From assembly GCF_004295125.1 (NCBI RefSeq), contig NZ_CP036170.1, positions 2,103,501-2,167,500 on the forward strand: 64,000 nucleotides of DNA, read 5' to 3'. The notes beneath the pieces were generated by a model. That model was not told the origin of the DNA. It saw only the letters and a list, made by a program, of their open reading frames with translations, and made no database searches. Position numbers and translations under genes: made by a program. This document shows, piece by piece, positions 52,742 to 62,106 of this stretch. How positions within the stretch are numbered: the stretch's first letter is position 1; each line of letters opens with the position of its first letter. This stretch comes from [Clostridium] scindens ATCC 35704. GTDB taxonomy: Bacteria; Bacillota; Clostridia; Lachnospirales; Lachnospiraceae.

Positions 52742-53227
52742 TTGAATTCAAAGAGCAGAAAAAGAATCCGTATTCTCGGAAAGATATTGTTCGTACTGTA
52801 TATTATATTTATTATTTACTTTCTGATATTTTCCGATTGGTACGGACGCACGGGAGAGATGCAGGAGTACCATTATAATCTTGTGCTTTTTAAAGAAATA
52901 AAAAGATTCTGGGAGTATAGAGACCAGGTTGGCATGTTTGCCATGTTTACCAACCTGTTCGGAAACGTAATCATCTTTATGCCGTTTGGATTCTTTATGC
53001 CGATGGCCAGCAAATACAGAAGTTTACTCTCGACGGTATTCTACAGTTTCGGTCTAAGCCTCTGCGTAGAGACTTTCCAGCTACTCACAAAGGTAGGAAG
53101 TTTTGATGTGGATGACCTTCTGCTCAATACGATTGGGGGACTGGCAGGCTACATCTTATTCGTAATTTGCGCGGCAATAAGGAGAAGACATGTTTATAAA
53201 AAGAAAAATAACCACAGAAGAAGATAG
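52742..53227 (+). CDS. VanZ-like family membrane protein
   Basis: 161 residues with about four membrane helices and the VanZ pattern: FLIFSDWYGRTG, YNLVLFKEIKRFWEY, NLFGNVIIFMPFGFFMP, SFGLSLCVETFQLLTKVGSFDVDDLLLNTIGG (quoted partly). The family is linked to glycopeptide tolerance in VanZ itself, but most members are of unknown function. The start is TTG 52742 with GAAAGGG upstream, which is only moderately supported. Confidence 0.85.
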   Translation: MNSKSRKRIRILGKILFVLYIIFIIYFLIFSDWYGRTGEMQEYHYNLVLFKEIKRFWEYRDQVGMFAMFTNLFGNVIIFMPFGFFMPMASKYRSLLSTVFYSFGLSLCVETFQLLTKVGSFDVDDLLLNTIGGLAGYILFVICAAIRRRHVYKKKNNHRRR

Positions 53228-53585
53228 GGCAAAAGCCATTGCAAAGACCAGGGAAAAGCAGAGAAAGAAAATGATCAAGACCAAGTATGGCCAGGCGCCT
53301 CTTCGGCATTCAAAGAAGGGGATATATTCCTGCTTTTACGGCGTGGTCGTATTTATCCTGCTGGTTCTTATGCTGATCATCGCATTTGCAAGCAAGGGAG
53401 AGGTGAATATCCTAATAGGATTCATCGGACTTGGTACGCTGGCGCTATCCTTTATGGGCCTGCTGCTGGGCGTGCGGGGCTTCCGGGAAAGGGATAAGAA
53501 TTACATAACGTGCAAGGTGGGAATTGGTGCCAATGCGGCCTTCCTCCTTGGACTGACTGCAATATTCATCAGGGGGCTGTTTTAA
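53190..53585 (+). CDS. Hypothetical three-helix membrane protein
   Basis: 131 residues. A very basic N-terminal segment (about 1-45, Lys/Arg-rich) precedes three hydrophobic helices (about 47-66, 74-94, 112-130). I do not recognise a named function. The start lies within the end of the VanZ-like gene (38-nt overlap) with AAGGAGAAGAC upstream. It ends directly against the start of the aminopeptidase gene (TAAATG), so the three genes appear coupled. Confidence 0.75.
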   Translation: MFIKRKITTEEDRAKAIAKTREKQRKKMIKTKYGQAPLRHSKKGIYSCFYGVVVFILLVLMLIIAFASKGEVNILIGFIGLGTLALSFMGLLLGVRGFRERDKNYITCKVGIGANAAFLLGLTAIFIRGLF

Positions 53586-55634
53586 ATGATAGAAGAAAGA
53601 TATGAATTGGCAATTGGACGTATCCGTGAAATAGAAAAAGAGAGCACGGTTGGCAGTGAATTTCGGGATTATTTCCACGAGATGGCAGGATTTGCCATCA
53701 TGATAGACGAACTGCGGACAGAACTTCAAAGCGGCAGATACCAGGCGCTGGAATTAGAAGAACTTAAGGAATGGAACCACAGGCTGTATCAGGATATTCT
53801 TCCGGATCGGTATGAGGCCAGTTATGGGAATCCCTCTTATGCCGTGAACCGGTGCGGGAAGGACTACGGCTTAGCCTTAAGCTTTCTGTATGCGGAACTT
53901 AGGGGAGCCATTGCCTATACATTCGAGCAGAAAACGGAATATCTGGATATTCTATTTGAACTTCTGGTCGAAGTATACAATCAATTTGAAGAAGAGCCAT
54001 ATCCGGCGATTGAAAGTATAAAGGAGACTATATATTGGTATGCCAGCGATTATTGCGACGTATTCGTCGCAGACCGGATCCGGGAGCAGATTGACCCGGA
54101 TGAAACCTTTGCCGCAGGCATCATTATGGACAGCGACCTTGACGATATAAGATACCTGTACCAGTTCGGCGAGTATATAAGCGAGAATGAACTTCAGACG
54201 GCCAGGCATCTGATGAAACTGGATGACGCGGTCATAAAGAGGATGGCCGATGTCTACACGGAAGGATATCGGATCGGGTTTGTGAATACCGGAAAGGATC
54301 TGTCAAGGAAGTCCGCGGTTAATATCCGCTATGTCCTTGGATTTGAGCGGGTCATTAAAAAAGCCATTGCTAATTTTGAGAAGATGGGGCTTAAGCCGGT
54401 GATCTACCGTTCTGGCGTAAGCGTCCTGACCAAAAGGCAGCATCTAAAGATTGGGTATTTTGGGGCGGTCGCGAATAAGCAGTATGAGTATGACCATAGG
54501 AATGACCAGGCGCTGTTTCTGGATAAAAAGTTCCTGGAACGGAAGCTGGAAGTCGTCAAGACTACGTATGAGAGTTGTAAGGAGTTGGCTGCCGGGTTTG
54601 CCGGCCCCGCCTGCATTGAGATGTTTGGAGAAGAGCCTTTTGCGCCCGAGCAGAAGGAAGACGTATTGAAACTGTCCGAAAAGCAGGAGGAGCTTGTTCT
54701 GCTCTTCGACAGCCGCCAGAGTCAGATTACCAACGAGTATATCCGGGGGGATGAGAGAAGTTTTACTATCGTGGCTTATCCGGTCCCGGAGATTGGCGAG
54801 AGGTATGAAGAGATCTTCGATGAGATTATCCGAATCAATACGCTGGACGCCGGGACCTATGAGAAAGTACAGCAGACGCTGATCGATGCCCTTGATCAGG
54901 GAGAATATGTCCATATTCTCGGAGATAATGGCAATCGGACGGATCTGAAGGTCCAGTTGTATCCGTTAAAGGATCCGCAGAAAGAGACAATATTTGAAAA
55001 CTGCGTAGCAGATGTAAATATTCCAGTGGGAGAAGTCTTTACTTCTCCGGTGCTGGAAGGAACCAGCGGGTTGCTCCATGTAAGCAAGGTCTATCTGAAT
55101 GAACTACAGTATAAGGATCTGGAAATCACATTTGCCAATGGAATGATCGCGGATTATAACTGCGGGAATTTTGACCGGGAACTGGAGAATAAGGAATACA
55201 TCCATGATAATATTCTCCATAAGCATCCGACCCTGCCGCTTGGAGAGTTTGCGATCGGTACGAATACGACCGCGTATGTGGCGGCACGAAAGTACGGGAT
55301 TGAAGAGAAGATGCCTATTCTGATTGCGGAGAAGATGGGTCCCCACTTTGCGGTGGGCGATACCTGCTATAGCTGGAGCGAGAATATCAAAGTATATAAT
55401 CCCAATGGGAAAGAGATTGTAGCCCGGGATAATTCCGTGTCCATCCAGCGCAAGGAAGATGTGTCCAAGGCATATTTCTACTGCCATACGGATATTACCA
55501 TTCCTTATGAGGAATTAAAGAGTATTACGGTCGTGACGAAGTCAGGAGAGGAAATCGCTCTTCTTGAAAATGGAAGATTTGTCCTTCCGGGAACGGAGAT
55601 TCTCAATGAACCGTTGAAAAATGCAGATAAATAA
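53586..55634 (+). CDS. M29-type aminopeptidase (AmpS/AmpT-like)
   Basis: 682 residues, longer than classical M29 enzymes (about 410). Roughly the first 290 residues form a helical extension of unknown role. The C-terminal part has M29 metal-site motifs: NIPVGEVFTSPV (Glu), LGEFAIGTNT (Glu), KMGPHFAVGDTCY (His) and the final CHTDITIPY (His-x-Asp). It probably trims peptides in the cytoplasm. It begins right after the preceding stop. No close terminator follows. Confidence 0.85.
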   Translation: MIEERYELAIGRIREIEKESTVGSEFRDYFHEMAGFAIMIDELRTELQSGRYQALELEELKEWNHRLYQDILPDRYEASYGNPSYAVNRCGKDYGLALSFLYAELRGAIAYTFEQKTEYLDILFELLVEVYNQFEEEPYPAIESIKETIYWYASDYCDVFVADRIREQIDPDETFAAGIIMDSDLDDIRYLYQFGEYISENELQTARHLMKLDDAVIKRMADVYTEGYRIGFVNTGKDLSRKSAVNIRYVLGFERVIKKAIANFEKMGLKPVIYRSGVSVLTKRQHLKIGYFGAVANKQYEYDHRNDQALFLDKKFLERKLEVVKTTYESCKELAAGFAGPACIEMFGEEPFAPEQKEDVLKLSEKQEELVLLFDSRQSQITNEYIRGDERSFTIVAYPVPEIGERYEEIFDEIIRINTLDAGTYEKVQQTLIDALDQGEYVHILGDNGNRTDLKVQLYPLKDPQKETIFENCVADVNIPVGEVFTSPVLEGTSGLLHVSKVYLNELQYKDLEITFANGMIADYNCGNFDRELENKEYIHDNILHKHPTLPLGEFAIGTNTTAYVAARKYGIEEKMPILIAEKMGPHFAVGDTCYSWSENIKVYNPNGKEIVARDNSVSIQRKEDVSKAYFYCHTDITIPYEELKSITVVTKSGEEIALLENGRFVLPGTEILNEPLKNADK

Positions 55635-55709
55635 TGTATCATGAACCCATAGTGCCGGAAGCCGGGATAGCGCGGATCCGGGGCAGTTATACGAGAAAGG
55701 ATGAAGATT

Positions 55710-56216
55710 ATGCCAAAAGTAGGAATTGTGATGGGCAGCGACTCTGATCTGAAAGTAATGAGCAAAGCTGCAGCAATGCTGGAAAAATTAGGAATTGACT
55801 ATGAGATGACAATTATCTCTGCACACAGAGAACCAGATGTGTTCTTTGAATGGGCAAAGGCAGCAGAAGGAAAGGGAATTAAGGTAATTATCGCAGGAGC
55901 AGGAATGGCAGCGCATCTTCCTGGAATGTGCGCCGCATTATTCCCGATGCCGGTAGTCGGCGTGCCGATGTCAGGCAAGAACCTGGGAGGAGAAGACGCG
56001 CTGTTTTCAATCGTGCAGATGCCGCCTGGAATTCCGGTTGCGACCGTAGCGATTGACGGAGGCATGAATGCGGCGATTCTGGCAGCAAAGATCCTGGCTA
56101 CCTCTGATGAGGAACTCTTAGGCAGATTAAAAGAATATTCCAAAGAGATGAAAGAGACTGTCCAGGCGAAGGCTGCAAGACTGGATGAGATCGGCTATGA
56201 GGAATACCTGAAATAA
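55710..56216 (+). CDS. purE: N5-carboxyaminoimidazole ribonucleotide mutase (class I PurE)
   Basis: 168 residues. It has VGIVMGSDSDLKVM at the N-terminus, the catalytic SAHREPD, GAGMAAHLPG and the GVPMSGKNLGGEDAL loop. It converts N5-CAIR to CAIR in purine synthesis. I chose ATG 55710 (AAAGGATGAAGATT); an ATG three codons earlier is too close to the ribosome site. First gene of the local purEMND set; purK is not adjacent. Confidence 0.95.
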   Translation: MPKVGIVMGSDSDLKVMSKAAAMLEKLGIDYEMTIISAHREPDVFFEWAKAAEGKGIKVIIAGAGMAAHLPGMCAALFPMPVVGVPMSGKNLGGEDALFSIVQMPPGIPVATVAIDGGMNAAILAAKILATSDEELLGRLKEYSKEMKETVQAKAARLDEIGYEEYLK

Positions 56217-56256
56217 AAGAATAGAATGATGAAAACAATATACAAGGAGATATGTT

Positions 56257-57282
56257 ATGGATTATAAAAATGCAGGTGTAGATATTGAGGCTGGCTACAA
56301 GTCAGTGGAACTTATGAAAGAGCATATAAAACAGACTATGAGGCCGGAAGTCCTGACGAATATCGGAGGGTTCTCAGGAGCTTTTTCCATGGAGGCGTTT
56401 AAGAATATGGAGAAGCCTACGCTGGTATCCGGAACAGACGGCGTTGGAACAAAGTTAAAACTGGCATTTATTATGGACAAGCATGATACGATCGGTATCG
56501 ACTGCGTGGCCATGTGCGTAAATGATATTGCATGTGCAGGCGGTGAGCCATTATTCTTCCTTGACTATATTGCGTGTGGAAAGAACGAGCCCGAGAAGAT
56601 CGCGACCATCGTGAGCGGCGTTGCCGACGGATGCGTGCAGTCGGACGCGGCCCTGATCGGCGGGGAGACGGCTGAGATGCCAGGATTCTATCCGGAAGAC
56701 GAATACGATCTTGCCGGATTTGCAGTTGGCGTGGTAGATGAGAAAGACCTGATTACAGGGAAGGAATTAAGGCCAGAAGATGTGCTGATTGGCATGGCTT
56801 CTTCCGGCGTGCACAGCAATGGATTCTCCCTTGTCCGCAAAGTCTTTGAGATGACGGCAGAGTCGCTGAATACATATTATGACGAACTGGGAACTACCCT
56901 TGGGGAGGCGCTGCTTGCACCGACCAAGATCTATGTAAAGGCATTGAAAAGCGTGAAGGCAGCAGGCGTGAAGATTAAGGCCTGCAGCCATATTACAGGC
57001 GGCGGCTTCTATGAGAATATCCCAAGAATGCTCTGCGATGGAGTATGCGCGGTCGTTGAAAAGGACAGTTATCCAATACCGGCAATCTTTAAGATGCTTG
57101 CAAGGGAAGGCCAAATTGAAGAGCATGCTATGTATAATACCTATAACATGGGCATCGGCATGATGGTTGCTGTTGATCCGGCAGATGTGGATAAGACCAT
57201 GGACGCTATGAAGGCGGCAGGAGAGCAGCCATATGTGGTGGGACGCATCAAAGCAGGAGAAAAGGGAGTTACGTTATGCTAA
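56257..57282 (+). CDS. purM: Phosphoribosylformylglycinamidine cyclo-ligase
   Basis: 341 residues, AIR synthetase of the PurM/ThiL ATPase fold. It has [45 protein letters not shown] and [13 protein letters not shown]. It closes the imidazole ring from FGAM. ACAAGGAGATATGTT precedes the start. Its stop overlaps the purN start by 7 nt. Confidence 0.96.
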   Translation: MDYKNAGVDIEAGYKSVELMKEHIKQTMRPEVLTNIGGFSGAFSMEAFKNMEKPTLVSGTDGVGTKLKLAFIMDKHDTIGIDCVAMCVNDIACAGGEPLFFLDYIACGKNEPEKIATIVSGVADGCVQSDAALIGGETAEMPGFYPEDEYDLAGFAVGVVDEKDLITGKELRPEDVLIGMASSGVHSNGFSLVRKVFEMTAESLNTYYDELGTTLGEALLAPTKIYVKALKSVKAAGVKIKACSHITGGGFYENIPRMLCDGVCAVVEKDSYPIPAIFKMLAREGQIEEHAMYNTYNMGIGMMVAVDPADVDKTMDAMKAAGEQPYVVGRIKAGEKGVTLC

Positions 57283-57902
57283 ATGTGGTCGTGCTGGTAT
57301 CTGGAGGCGGTACAAATCTGCAGGCAATCATTGATGCCATAGAATCCGGAACCATTACCAATACAAAGATTATCGGAGTGATCAGTAACAATAAGAAGTC
57401 CTATGCACTGGAAAGAGCCAGGAACCATGGAATCGAGAATCTTTGCATATCTCCGAAGGACTATGAAACCAGGGCGGTCTTCAACGAAAAGTTCATGGAA
57501 GCGGTAGATGGAATGAATCCGGACCTGATCGTGCTGGCTGGATTCCTAGTTGTCATACCGCCAAAGATGATTGAAAAGTACAGGAATCGGATTATCAATA
57601 TCCATCCATCCCTGATCCCTTCCTTCTGTGGTACCGGGTATTATGGGCTGAAAGTGCATGAGGCGGCGCTTAAGCGCGGCGTGAAAGTGGCGGGGGCGAC
57701 CGTTCATTTTGTGGATGAGGGAACCGATACAGGCCCGATCATTCTGCAGCAGGCAGTGGAGGTCCAAAACACAGATACACCGGAAGTGCTTCAAAGGCGC
57801 GTGATGGAACAGGCGGAATGGAAGATACTTCCGAAGGCAATCGATCTGATTGCCAATGGGAAGGTGACGGTGACGGATGGCATGGCCAGGGTCACAGACT
57901 AA
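57276..57902 (+). CDS. purN: Phosphoribosylglycinamide formyltransferase
   Basis: 208 residues, the 10-formyl-THF-dependent GAR transformylase. The N-terminus [17 protein letters not shown] binds phosphate; catalytic Asn and His are in [11 protein letters not shown] and Asp in [11 protein letters not shown]. It overlaps purM, implying coupling. Confidence 0.95.
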   Translation: MLNVVVLVSGGGTNLQAIIDAIESGTITNTKIIGVISNNKKSYALERARNHGIENLCISPKDYETRAVFNEKFMEAVDGMNPDLIVLAGFLVVIPPKMIEKYRNRIINIHPSLIPSFCGTGYYGLKVHEAALKRGVKVAGATVHFVDEGTDTGPIILQQAVEVQNTDTPEVLQRRVMEQAEWKILPKAIDLIANGKVTVTDGMARVTD

Positions 57903-57950
57903 GCAAACGAGATAAGAAGAATAGAATGATTCATACATAGGAGGTCCGAA

Positions 57951-59222
57951 ATGAAGGTTTTGATTGTCGGAAGCGGCGGAAGAGAGCATGCGATCGCATA
58001 CTGTGTCGCAAAGAGCGAGAAGGTAGATAAAATTTACTGCACCCCGGGTAACGCCGGTATTGCAGAATATGCACAGTGCGCTCCCATTGGAGCAATGGAA
58101 TTTGACAAAATTGTAGCATTTGCCAGGGAAAAAGAGATTGATCTTGTAATCGTGGGAATGGATGATCCGCTGGTAGGCGGCCTGGTAGATGAACTGGAGG
58201 CGGCAGGAATCCGCGCATTCGGACCCAGGAAGAACGCGGCAATCCTGGAAGGTTCCAAAGCATTTTCCAAGGACTTGATGAAGAAGTACAATATTCCAAC
58301 GGCTGCATATGAGAATTTTACGGATCCGCAGAAGGCCCTTGCATATCTTGAGACAGCCAAATTCCCCATTGTCCTGAAGGCGGACGGACTGGCGCTGGGA
58401 AAAGGCGTGCTTATCTGCAGCACCCTGGAAGAGGCCAGAGAAGGCGTAAAGACGATTATGCTGGATAAGAAGTTTGGCTCTGCAGGCAATGAGATGGTCA
58501 TCGAAGAATTCATGACAGGCCGCGAAGTATCCGTCCTATCCTTTGTAGACGGCAATACGATCAAGACCATGACATCCGCCCAGGATCACAAGCGGGCAGG
58601 CGATGGAGACACGGGGCTTAACACTGGCGGCATGGGAACATTTTCTCCCAGCCCGTTCTATACGAAAGAGGTAGAGGAATTCTGCAACAAATATGTGTAT
58701 CAGGCAACCGTGGATGCGATGAAGGCAGAAGGAAGGCCTTTTAAGGGCGTCATCTTCTTTGGGCTGATGCTGACAGAGGAAGGGCCGAAAGTCCTGGAAT
58801 ACAATGCAAGATTCGGAGATCCGGAAGCCCAGGTGGTCCTTCCGAGAATGAAGAATGATATTATTGAAGTTGTGGAAGCCTGCATTGACGGAACGCTGGA
58901 TCAGGTTGACCTGGAGTTTGAGGACAATGCAGCCGTGTGCGTCGTCCTGGCCAGCGATGGATATCCGGTGGAGTACAAGAAAGGACTTCCAATCTCAGGC
59001 CTTGAGGAATTCGAGAAGCATGAGGGATACTACTGCTTCCATGCCGGAACCAAGTTTGATGGAGACCGGATCGTGACGAATGGAGGACGCGTGCTTGGCG
59101 TGACCGCCAAAGGGAAAGATCTGAAGGAAGCAAGAGAAAATGCTTATGCAGCGACACAGTGGGTGCAGTTCGATAACAAATATATGCGTCATGATATCGG
59201 CAAAGCGATAGACGAGGCGTAA
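57951..59222 (+). CDS. purD: Phosphoribosylamine-glycine ligase
   Basis: 423 residues of the ATP-grasp family, GAR synthetase. It has VLIVGSGGREHAIAY, the ATP-grasp PIVLKADGLALGKGV, GTFSPSPFY, and metal ligands in LEYNARFGDPEAQVV. AGGAGGTCCGAA precedes the start. It closes the purEMND group and is followed by a long hairpin. Confidence 0.96.
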   Translation: MKVLIVGSGGREHAIAYCVAKSEKVDKIYCTPGNAGIAEYAQCAPIGAMEFDKIVAFAREKEIDLVIVGMDDPLVGGLVDELEAAGIRAFGPRKNAAILEGSKAFSKDLMKKYNIPTAAYENFTDPQKALAYLETAKFPIVLKADGLALGKGVLICSTLEEAREGVKTIMLDKKFGSAGNEMVIEEFMTGREVSVLSFVDGNTIKTMTSAQDHKRAGDGDTGLNTGGMGTFSPSPFYTKEVEEFCNKYVYQATVDAMKAEGRPFKGVIFFGLMLTEEGPKVLEYNARFGDPEAQVVLPRMKNDIIEVVEACIDGTLDQVDLEFEDNAAVCVVLASDGYPVEYKKGLPISGLEEFEKHEGYYCFHAGTKFDGDRIVTNGGRVLGVTAKGKDLKEARENAYAATQWVQFDNKYMRHDIGKAIDEA

Positions 59223-59243
59223 GATATGGATCATAAATAGATG

Positions 59244-59280
59244 CAAGAGGGCAGGCGAGTTTTTCGCCTGCCCTCTTGCT
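59244..59280. terminator. Long bidirectional hairpin between purD and the RpiR gene
   Basis: A 16-bp perfect stem (59244-59259 with 59265-59280; arms GCAAGAGGGCAGGCGA and its complement) with a GTTTT loop. Neither side has a good U-tract, but position between convergent genes fits termination. Confidence 0.7.
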
Positions 59281-59301
59281 GCATGAAAGAAAAACAGAAG
59301 A

Positions 59302-60159
59302 CTAGTAGTTACCCAACTCGGCCAGATAGCGGTCGATCTTCTTTAATCTTTTTTCGATCCCTTTCACCTTGTGGCTGATGGTATCAAGAAGCGCTTCTGC
59401 AACAAACTGAGGGCCTGTCAGTGAATTGAAGAATGCGTTGCTGTCTACCGGAACTGTGAAGAGAGTGGTGGCATACTGTGCCAGAAGCGCGCTTGGCTTG
59501 TCTGTAATTACGATGATATTGGCTTTGGCTTCCTGCGCCATTCTGGCAGTAATCTTATCAATAGAAGAATATCTTGGAAAACTGAACATAATCAGGCAGT
59601 CATCCCTGGATATGTTACATATATGGTCAATAGGGCTGATGGCGGAACTGCTGGCTGATTCTACATTTGGTACCATATGCTTCAGATATAGCAGAAAATA
59701 GTCGCCCAGGCATGAGTTGCCTCTGGAAGCCACAATGTATTTGCGCTTGCTTGATATGATAGTGTCGGCAGCTTCTTCGAACGTTGCGGGAGCGTTATGG
59801 ACCAGGGCGGACTCCAGATTTTTAGCCGCGTTTTTAAAATGCCGATTAATATAATCGGAGTTGCTTTCGAGTTTTGCCCTTTTTACCACCCGCTGTGCCG
59901 GTACCGTGATGGTACTGGAGATGCTTAGCACCTTATCTTGATAATCTTTTCTCAAAGATTTCTGGAAATCCATGAATCCGCTAAAGCCCAGCGACCGGCT
60001 GAAACGGATGACGGATGACTCGCTCACCCCCAATTTCATAGCTATCTCGGTGGATGTCATGAAGCAAGCATCAGCCGAATTGTCTAAGACATACTGGCCA
60101 ATCATCTTTTGCGTTTTCGTTAAATTGGCACTATGGATGGTTTCTCTCAATTCTTTCAT
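59302..60159 (-). CDS. MurR/RpiR-family transcriptional regulator
   Basis: 285 residues. The N-terminal RpiR helix-turn-helix (about 1-77) has MIGQYVLDN, MTSTEIAMKLGVSESSVIRF and SRSLGFSGFMDFQKSL. The C-terminal SIS domain (about 115-270) has ASRGNSCLGDYFLLYL and MFSFPRYSS, which usually binds phosphosugars. GGAGGTAAACAT lies upstream of the start. It is divergent from ald, whose promoter region carries paired palindromes, so ald is a likely target. Confidence 0.92.
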   Translation of the reverse strand: MKELRETIHSANLTKTQKMIGQYVLDNSADACFMTSTEIAMKLGVSESSVIRFSRSLGFSGFMDFQKSLRKDYQDKVLSISSTITVPAQRVVKRAKLESNSDYINRHFKNAAKNLESALVHNAPATFEEAADTIISSKRKYIVASRGNSCLGDYFLLYLKHMVPNVESASSSAISPIDHICNISRDDCLIMFSFPRYSSIDKITARMAQEAKANIIVITDKPSALLAQYATTLFTVPVDSNAFFNSLTGPQFVAEALLDTISHKVKGIEKRLKKIDRYLAELGNY

Positions 60160-60341
60160 ATGTTTACCTCCGGCAGAACAGGAATATGAAAATTCCCCTC
60201 TCTTAATTTATAATTAGATTTAATCATGAAATGAGGAAATATGCAAGTGCAATTGTGAATACAATTGACATATTATTAACACAATTAAAAGTTTTTGTGA
60301 AAAAAATAACTTTTATTGAATAATATAGACGGGTGTGTTAG

Positions 60342-60347
60342 TATAAT
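60342..60347 (+). promoter_or_regulatory. Probable -10 of the ald promoter
   Basis: TATAAT (60342-60347) in TTAGTATAATTTTAG. No good -35 at 16-18 nt is visible (AATAAT at 17 nt), which suggests activator dependence or an unusual promoter. It leaves a leader of about 125 nt before the GTG start. The rest of the 319-nt divergent region is AT-rich without other genes. Confidence 0.5.
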
Positions 60348-60359
60348 TTTAGAGACAAA

Positions 60360-60405
60360 TGAATAATATTCTTCACAAAGCAAGAACGGTGAAAAATATT
60401 GTTCA
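60360..60405. promoter_or_regulatory. Two copies of TGAANAATATTNTTCA (candidate RpiR operator pair)
   Basis: TGAATAATATTCTTCA (60360-60375) and TGAAAAATATTGTTCA (60390-60405) share a near-palindromic consensus. They are spaced 30 nt centre to centre, about three helical turns. They also form one long inverted repeat as a pair. They lie just downstream of the ald -10, a repressor or roadblock position. Confidence 0.65.
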
Positions 60406-60478
60406 TTCAAAGTCATGTGCCGGAACGAACGGCAGGCAAAATATAATTATTTAATTACAAACTAGGAGGTAAATTAAA

Positions 60479-61594
60479 GTGAAAGTAGGATGCGTAAAAG
60501 AGATTAAAAACAACGAATTCCGTGTAGGTATGACACCTGATAATGTTAAGAGTTATTCAAACGCAGGCCACGAAGTTTATATCGAGAAAGGTGCTGGACT
60601 TGGATCTGGATTTACAGATGAAGAGTATGTAGAAGCTGGCGCAAAGATGATCGATACTGCAAAAGAAGTATGGGATACAGTTGAGATGATGATCAAGGTT
60701 AAAGAGCCATTGCCAGAGGAGTATCCATTATTCCACGAAGGATTGATCCTTTATACATATCTTCACCTTGCAGCTGATAAGCCGCAGACAGATGCACTCT
60801 TAAACGGAAAAGTAAAGGGTGTTGCATACGAGACATTGATCGAGAGAAACGGAAGCATTCCTCTTCTTGCTCCAATGAGCCAGATCGCTGGACGTCTTAG
60901 TATCCAGGAAGGTGCTAAGTACTTAGAGAAGACATACGGCGGCGAAGGCGTTCTTCTTGCCGGAGTACCAGGAACACCGAAGGCTAACATCGTTATCCTT
61001 GGCGGCGGATCTGTTGGAACAAACGCTTGCAAGATTGCTGTAGGTATGGGCGCTAACGTAACGATCATGGATATCAATCTTCAGAGACTGGCATATCTTG
61101 ATGACATCTTTGGGGCTCGTATCCAGACATTGGTATCCAACGATGCAAATATCGAGAGAGCAGTTAAAGAAGCTGACCTTGTTATCGGCTGCGTGCTGAT
61201 TCCAGGAAAAGCTGCTCCGAAGATCTTCAAGAAGAAATATCTCAAAGAGATGAAGCCAGGCGCTGTATTTGTAGACGTTGCTGTTGACCAGGGCGGATGC
61301 GGCGAGACAACAAAGGTTACCTATCATGATGATCCGATCTTCATCGAAGAAGGCGTTGTTCACTATTGTGTAGGAAATATGCCGGGAGCAGTTCCGAGAA
61401 CTTCTACGATCGCTCTGACAAACGCTACATTAAGCTATGGCCTTCAGATCGCAGGCAAAGGCTTAGAGCAGGCTTGCAAGGACAATGACGTTCTATACTC
61501 TGCAATCAACACATATGATGGAAAACTTACCTGCAAGAACGTAGCAGATAGTTTCGATTGCTATGAGTATGCAGATGTTAAAGGTCTGTTTTAA
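60479..61594 (+). CDS. ald: Alanine dehydrogenase
   Basis: A 371-residue NAD-dependent enzyme interconverting alanine and pyruvate plus ammonia. It shows the N-terminal KEIKNNEFRVGMTP, substrate lysine in MMIKVKEPLP, catalytic histidine in YTYLHLAAD, NAD-binding VILGGGSVGTNA and Asp in VFVDVAVDQGGC. The start is GTG 60479 with TAGGAGGTAAATTAAA. Codon choice is more biased than in neighbours (many CTT, GCA, GTA), consistent with high expression. It is followed by a strong terminator. Confidence 0.96.
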   Translation: MKVGCVKEIKNNEFRVGMTPDNVKSYSNAGHEVYIEKGAGLGSGFTDEEYVEAGAKMIDTAKEVWDTVEMMIKVKEPLPEEYPLFHEGLILYTYLHLAADKPQTDALLNGKVKGVAYETLIERNGSIPLLAPMSQIAGRLSIQEGAKYLEKTYGGEGVLLAGVPGTPKANIVILGGGSVGTNACKIAVGMGANVTIMDINLQRLAYLDDIFGARIQTLVSNDANIERAVKEADLVIGCVLIPGKAAPKIFKKKYLKEMKPGAVFVDVAVDQGGCGETTKVTYHDDPIFIEEGVVHYCVGNMPGAVPRTSTIALTNATLSYGLQIAGKGLEQACKDNDVLYSAINTYDGKLTCKNVADSFDCYEYADVKGLF

Positions 61595-61636
61595 TTAATT
61601 CGACAATTTCCAAACTTAATTCCTTCAAAGTTGCGA

Positions 61637-61675
61637 AAGGGGCTTACAATTTAGGTTGTAAGCTCCTTTTAGTTG
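61637..61675 (+). terminator. Terminator after ald
   Basis: AAAGGGGCTTACAA (61637-61650) pairs with TTGTAAGCTCCTTT (61657-61670, one G-U), then TTAGTT. Its 3' arm contains the -35 of the next promoter. Confidence 0.82.
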
Positions 61676-61685
61676 TGTTATATTA
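61657..61685 (+). promoter_or_regulatory. Sigma-A-like promoter of the gntR-clpC unit
   Basis: TTGTAA (61657-61662), 17 nt, TATATT (61680-61685). The -35 lies inside the ald terminator and the -10 inside the operator palindrome. Confidence 0.65.
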
Positions 61686-61700
61686 TGTGTATAACACAAC
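61674..61700. promoter_or_regulatory. GntR (YtrA-type) operator
   Basis: TTGTGTTATA, seven bases, TATAACACAA: a perfect 10-bp inverted repeat covering the -10. GTGTNNTA...TANNACAC is typical for YtrA-like regulators. Autoregulation by the gene at 61723 is likely. Confidence 0.75.
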
Positions 61701-61722
61701 GAATGATGGAAAAGGTGATATT

Positions 61723-62106
61723 ATGCTGATAGAGATTGATTTTAACAGTGATGAGGCGTTATATGTCCAATTGCAGAACCAGATTATTATGGGAATTGCC
61801 ATGGATATTATCCGGGAGGGCGACGCGCTTCCATCCGTAAGGCAGATGGCTGACACTGTTGGCATCAATATGCATACGGTAAATAAGGCATATACGATTT
61901 TGAAACAGGAAGGATTTATCCAGCTGGACAGAAGGAAGGGAGCGGTCATTGCCATTGATGTGGATAAGGCCAGGGCGCTTCTGGAGATGAAGGAACAGCT
62001 TCGGATACTGCTTGCAAAAGGAAGCTGCAAGGATATTTCCAGAGAAGAGGTACATGCTTTGGTAGATGAGATATTTGACGAGTATAGAAAGGGAAAGACA
62101 CAATGA
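61723..62106 (+). CDS. GntR-family regulator, YtrA subfamily
   Basis: 127 residues: the winged helix-turn-helix and a short C-terminal helical dimerisation segment, as in YtrA. It has [40 protein letters not shown] (in parts), [18 protein letters not shown] chose ATG 61723 (AAAAGGTGATATT); the frame is open from 61675 across its own operator. YtrA genes usually precede ABC transporter genes, but here the next gene, overlapping by ATGA, is clpC. The effector is unknown. Confidence 0.9.
   Translation: MLIEIDFNSDEALYVQLQNQIIMGIAMDIIREGDALPSVRQMADTVGINMHTVNKAYTILKQEGFIQLDRRKGAVIAIDVDKARALLEMKEQLRILLAKGSCKDISREEVHALVDEIFDEYRKGKTQ

Noticed and set aside
55635-55709. Possible purine riboswitch before purE
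   Set aside because: The leader is too short and lacks the purine-aptamer core.
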